This document shows, one piece after another, positions 63,230-64,000 of a stretch of 64,000 nucleotides of DNA. A program made the position numbers and the translations under genes. The notes beneath the pieces are model-generated. The model saw only the letters and a program-made list of their open reading frames with translations. It did no database searches and was not told the DNA's origin. The DNA is from Micromonospora sediminimaris (GTDB lineage Bacteria; Actinomycetota; Actinomycetes; Mycobacteriales; Micromonosporaceae). Numbering within the stretch: position 1 is the stretch's first letter; each line of letters begins with the position of its first letter. The DNA lies in assembly GCA_900112325.1 (NCBI GenBank), contig FOLJ01000011.1:124001-188000 (forward strand). Direction: 5' to 3'.

Positions 63230-64000
63230 CGCCGCGCTGGCGGGTCGTGCTGGTCGGCGTGCTCGCCCTGCTCGTCGGGTACGCCCTGCCCGGCCTGACG
63301 ACGTCGGTGCTCGGCGAGTTGTGGGTGAGTGTCAGCAGGCTCTGCCACACCGGGCTGCCCGGCGTGGGTCTGGTGTGCCAGCCGGCGCGGGACCTCGCCG
63401 GCCTGGCCGTCCCGCTCACCGGGCTGGTGCTCCTCGTGCTCTCGGTCGCCGGGATCTGGGCTGCCGCGCTGTGGTGCCTGCGGCCGGTGCGGGATCTGGC
63501 CGGGCCGATCGCGCAGGTCGGGCCGCAGAATCTCGGTCACCGGCTCCGGCCGCGCGGCAGCGACGAACTTGCCCGGCTGGCCCGGTCCATCGACGAGATG
63601 ATGGAGCGCATCGCCGCCGGCTACGAGGGGCAGCGGCGGTTCGCCGCGAACGCCTCCCACGAGCTGCGTACGCCGTTGGCGGTGCAGCGGACGTTGATCG
63701 AGGTCGGCATGGCCCGCTCGCTGACCGGTGAACAGCTGGAACTGCTGACCGGGCAGTTGCTGGAGACCAACGAACGCAACGAGCGGCTGATCGAGGGGCT
63801 GCTCGCGCTAAGTGAGAGCGACCAGGGGCTGCGATCCCGTACCCCCCAGCGGCTCGACGAGATCGTCACCGGGGTCCTGGCCGCGCACCAGGACCGGATC
63901 ACCGAGGCCGGGTTGACGGTGCAGAGCCATCTGGAACCTCGGAGGGTGATGGGCGAGCGGGTGCTGCTGGAGCGCCTGGTGACGAACCTCGTGGAAAACG
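63226..64000 (+). CDS. sensor histidine kinase (3' end cut by window)
   Basis: 258 codons present. Two membrane helices (about 7-27 and 64-83) flank a short extracytoplasmic loop with two Cys (LCHTGLPGVGLVCQP). HAMP segment (LRPVRDLAGPIAQVG), then HisKA with His145 in NASHELRTPLAV, and the start of the ATPase domain (N-box LVTNLVEN) at the window edge. It forms a two-component system with the upstream regulator. Confidence 0.93.
   Translation, partial: MTPRWRVVLVGVLALLVGYALPGLTTSVLGELWVSVSRLCHTGLPGVGLVCQPARDLAGLAVPLTGLVLLVLSVAGIWAAALWCLRPVRDLAGPIAQVGPQNLGHRLRPRGSDELARLARSIDEMMERIAAGYEGQRRFAANASHELRTPLAVQRTLIEVGMARSLTGEQLELLTGQLLETNERNERLIEGLLALSESDQGLRSRTPQRLDEIVTGVLAAHQDRITEAGLTVQSHLEPRRVMGERVLLERLVTNLVEN

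Overview
The window is high-GC actinobacterial chromosome, most likely a Micromonosporaceae species (Micromonospora-like). The support is the mycothiol gene mca, WhiB, GreA, F420 biosynthesis (cofD, cofE, fbiC), a DUF397/XRE pair, very high third-position GC, frequent GTG/TTG starts, four-base GTGA/ATGA overlaps, and many probable leaderless genes with a TANNNT box 6-9 bases before the start codon. No rRNA, tRNA, CRISPR array, transposase or integrase was recognised.

Layout. Positions 1-4011: the 5' part of an N-acetylglutaminylglutamine-type amidotransferase, msrA, a HIT protein and an AbiEii-like nucleotidyltransferase with a small partner. Positions 4107-16347: metB, an amidase, a DUF4328 protein, ilvA, greA, DUF4307, mca, a small membrane protein, a GGDEF-EAL protein and a YyaL-type thioredoxin-domain protein. 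The order metB/greA/DUF4307/mca/small membrane protein/YyaL recalls the M. tuberculosis Rv1079-Rv1084 block, with extra genes inserted. Positions 16399-26108: purK-purE, a 1642-residue membrane protein, a UDP-sugar dehydrogenase and an acyl-CoA dehydrogenase. Positions 26098-36740: an accessory island. Positions 36857-40226: a membrane protein, a thioesterase and acetoacetyl-CoA synthetase. Positions 40601-55794: a TIGR03089 protein, a glycosyltransferase, manC, a NUDIX protein, an HTH regulator, cofE-cofD, a TQ-motif membrane protein, fbiC, a DUF4331 trio, whiB2, a zincin-like protein and DUF3499. With purK/purE and the acyl-CoA dehydrogenase this recalls the Rv3276c-Rv3258c order. Positions 56072-64000: an XRE/DUF397 pair, a repeat-rich gap, a polyamine-type ABC transporter, a DUF433/DUF5615 toxin-antitoxin pair, and a two-component system cut by the window end.

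The most interesting region is 26098-36740, which interrupts the conserved backbone between the acyl-CoA dehydrogenase and TIGR03089 genes. It encodes a HExxH protein of the kind found in FxSxx-COOH RiPP loci. Divergent from it are a 95-residue protein whose N-terminal half looks like an FxsA leader but which lacks the C-terminal FxSxx core, an FxsT-like STAND ATPase (degenerate ParA-like domain, possible TIR-like domain, NB-ARC, TPRs), and a protein with a roadblock-like C-terminus. Facing these is an operon for a two-helix membrane protein and two different P-loop ATPases. No radical SAM maturase lies in the window. This may be a variant RiPP system or an NLR-like signalling/defence system.

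Other notable items are two related long palindromes (14212-14270 and 55860-55914), a long-arm inverted repeat (40338-40467), a structured hairpin (44427-44490), a roughly 117-bp direct repeat (57121-57421), overlapping divergent leaderless promoters in a 23-bp gap (37511-37533), and a perfect 16-bp palindrome over the whiB2 -10 box.
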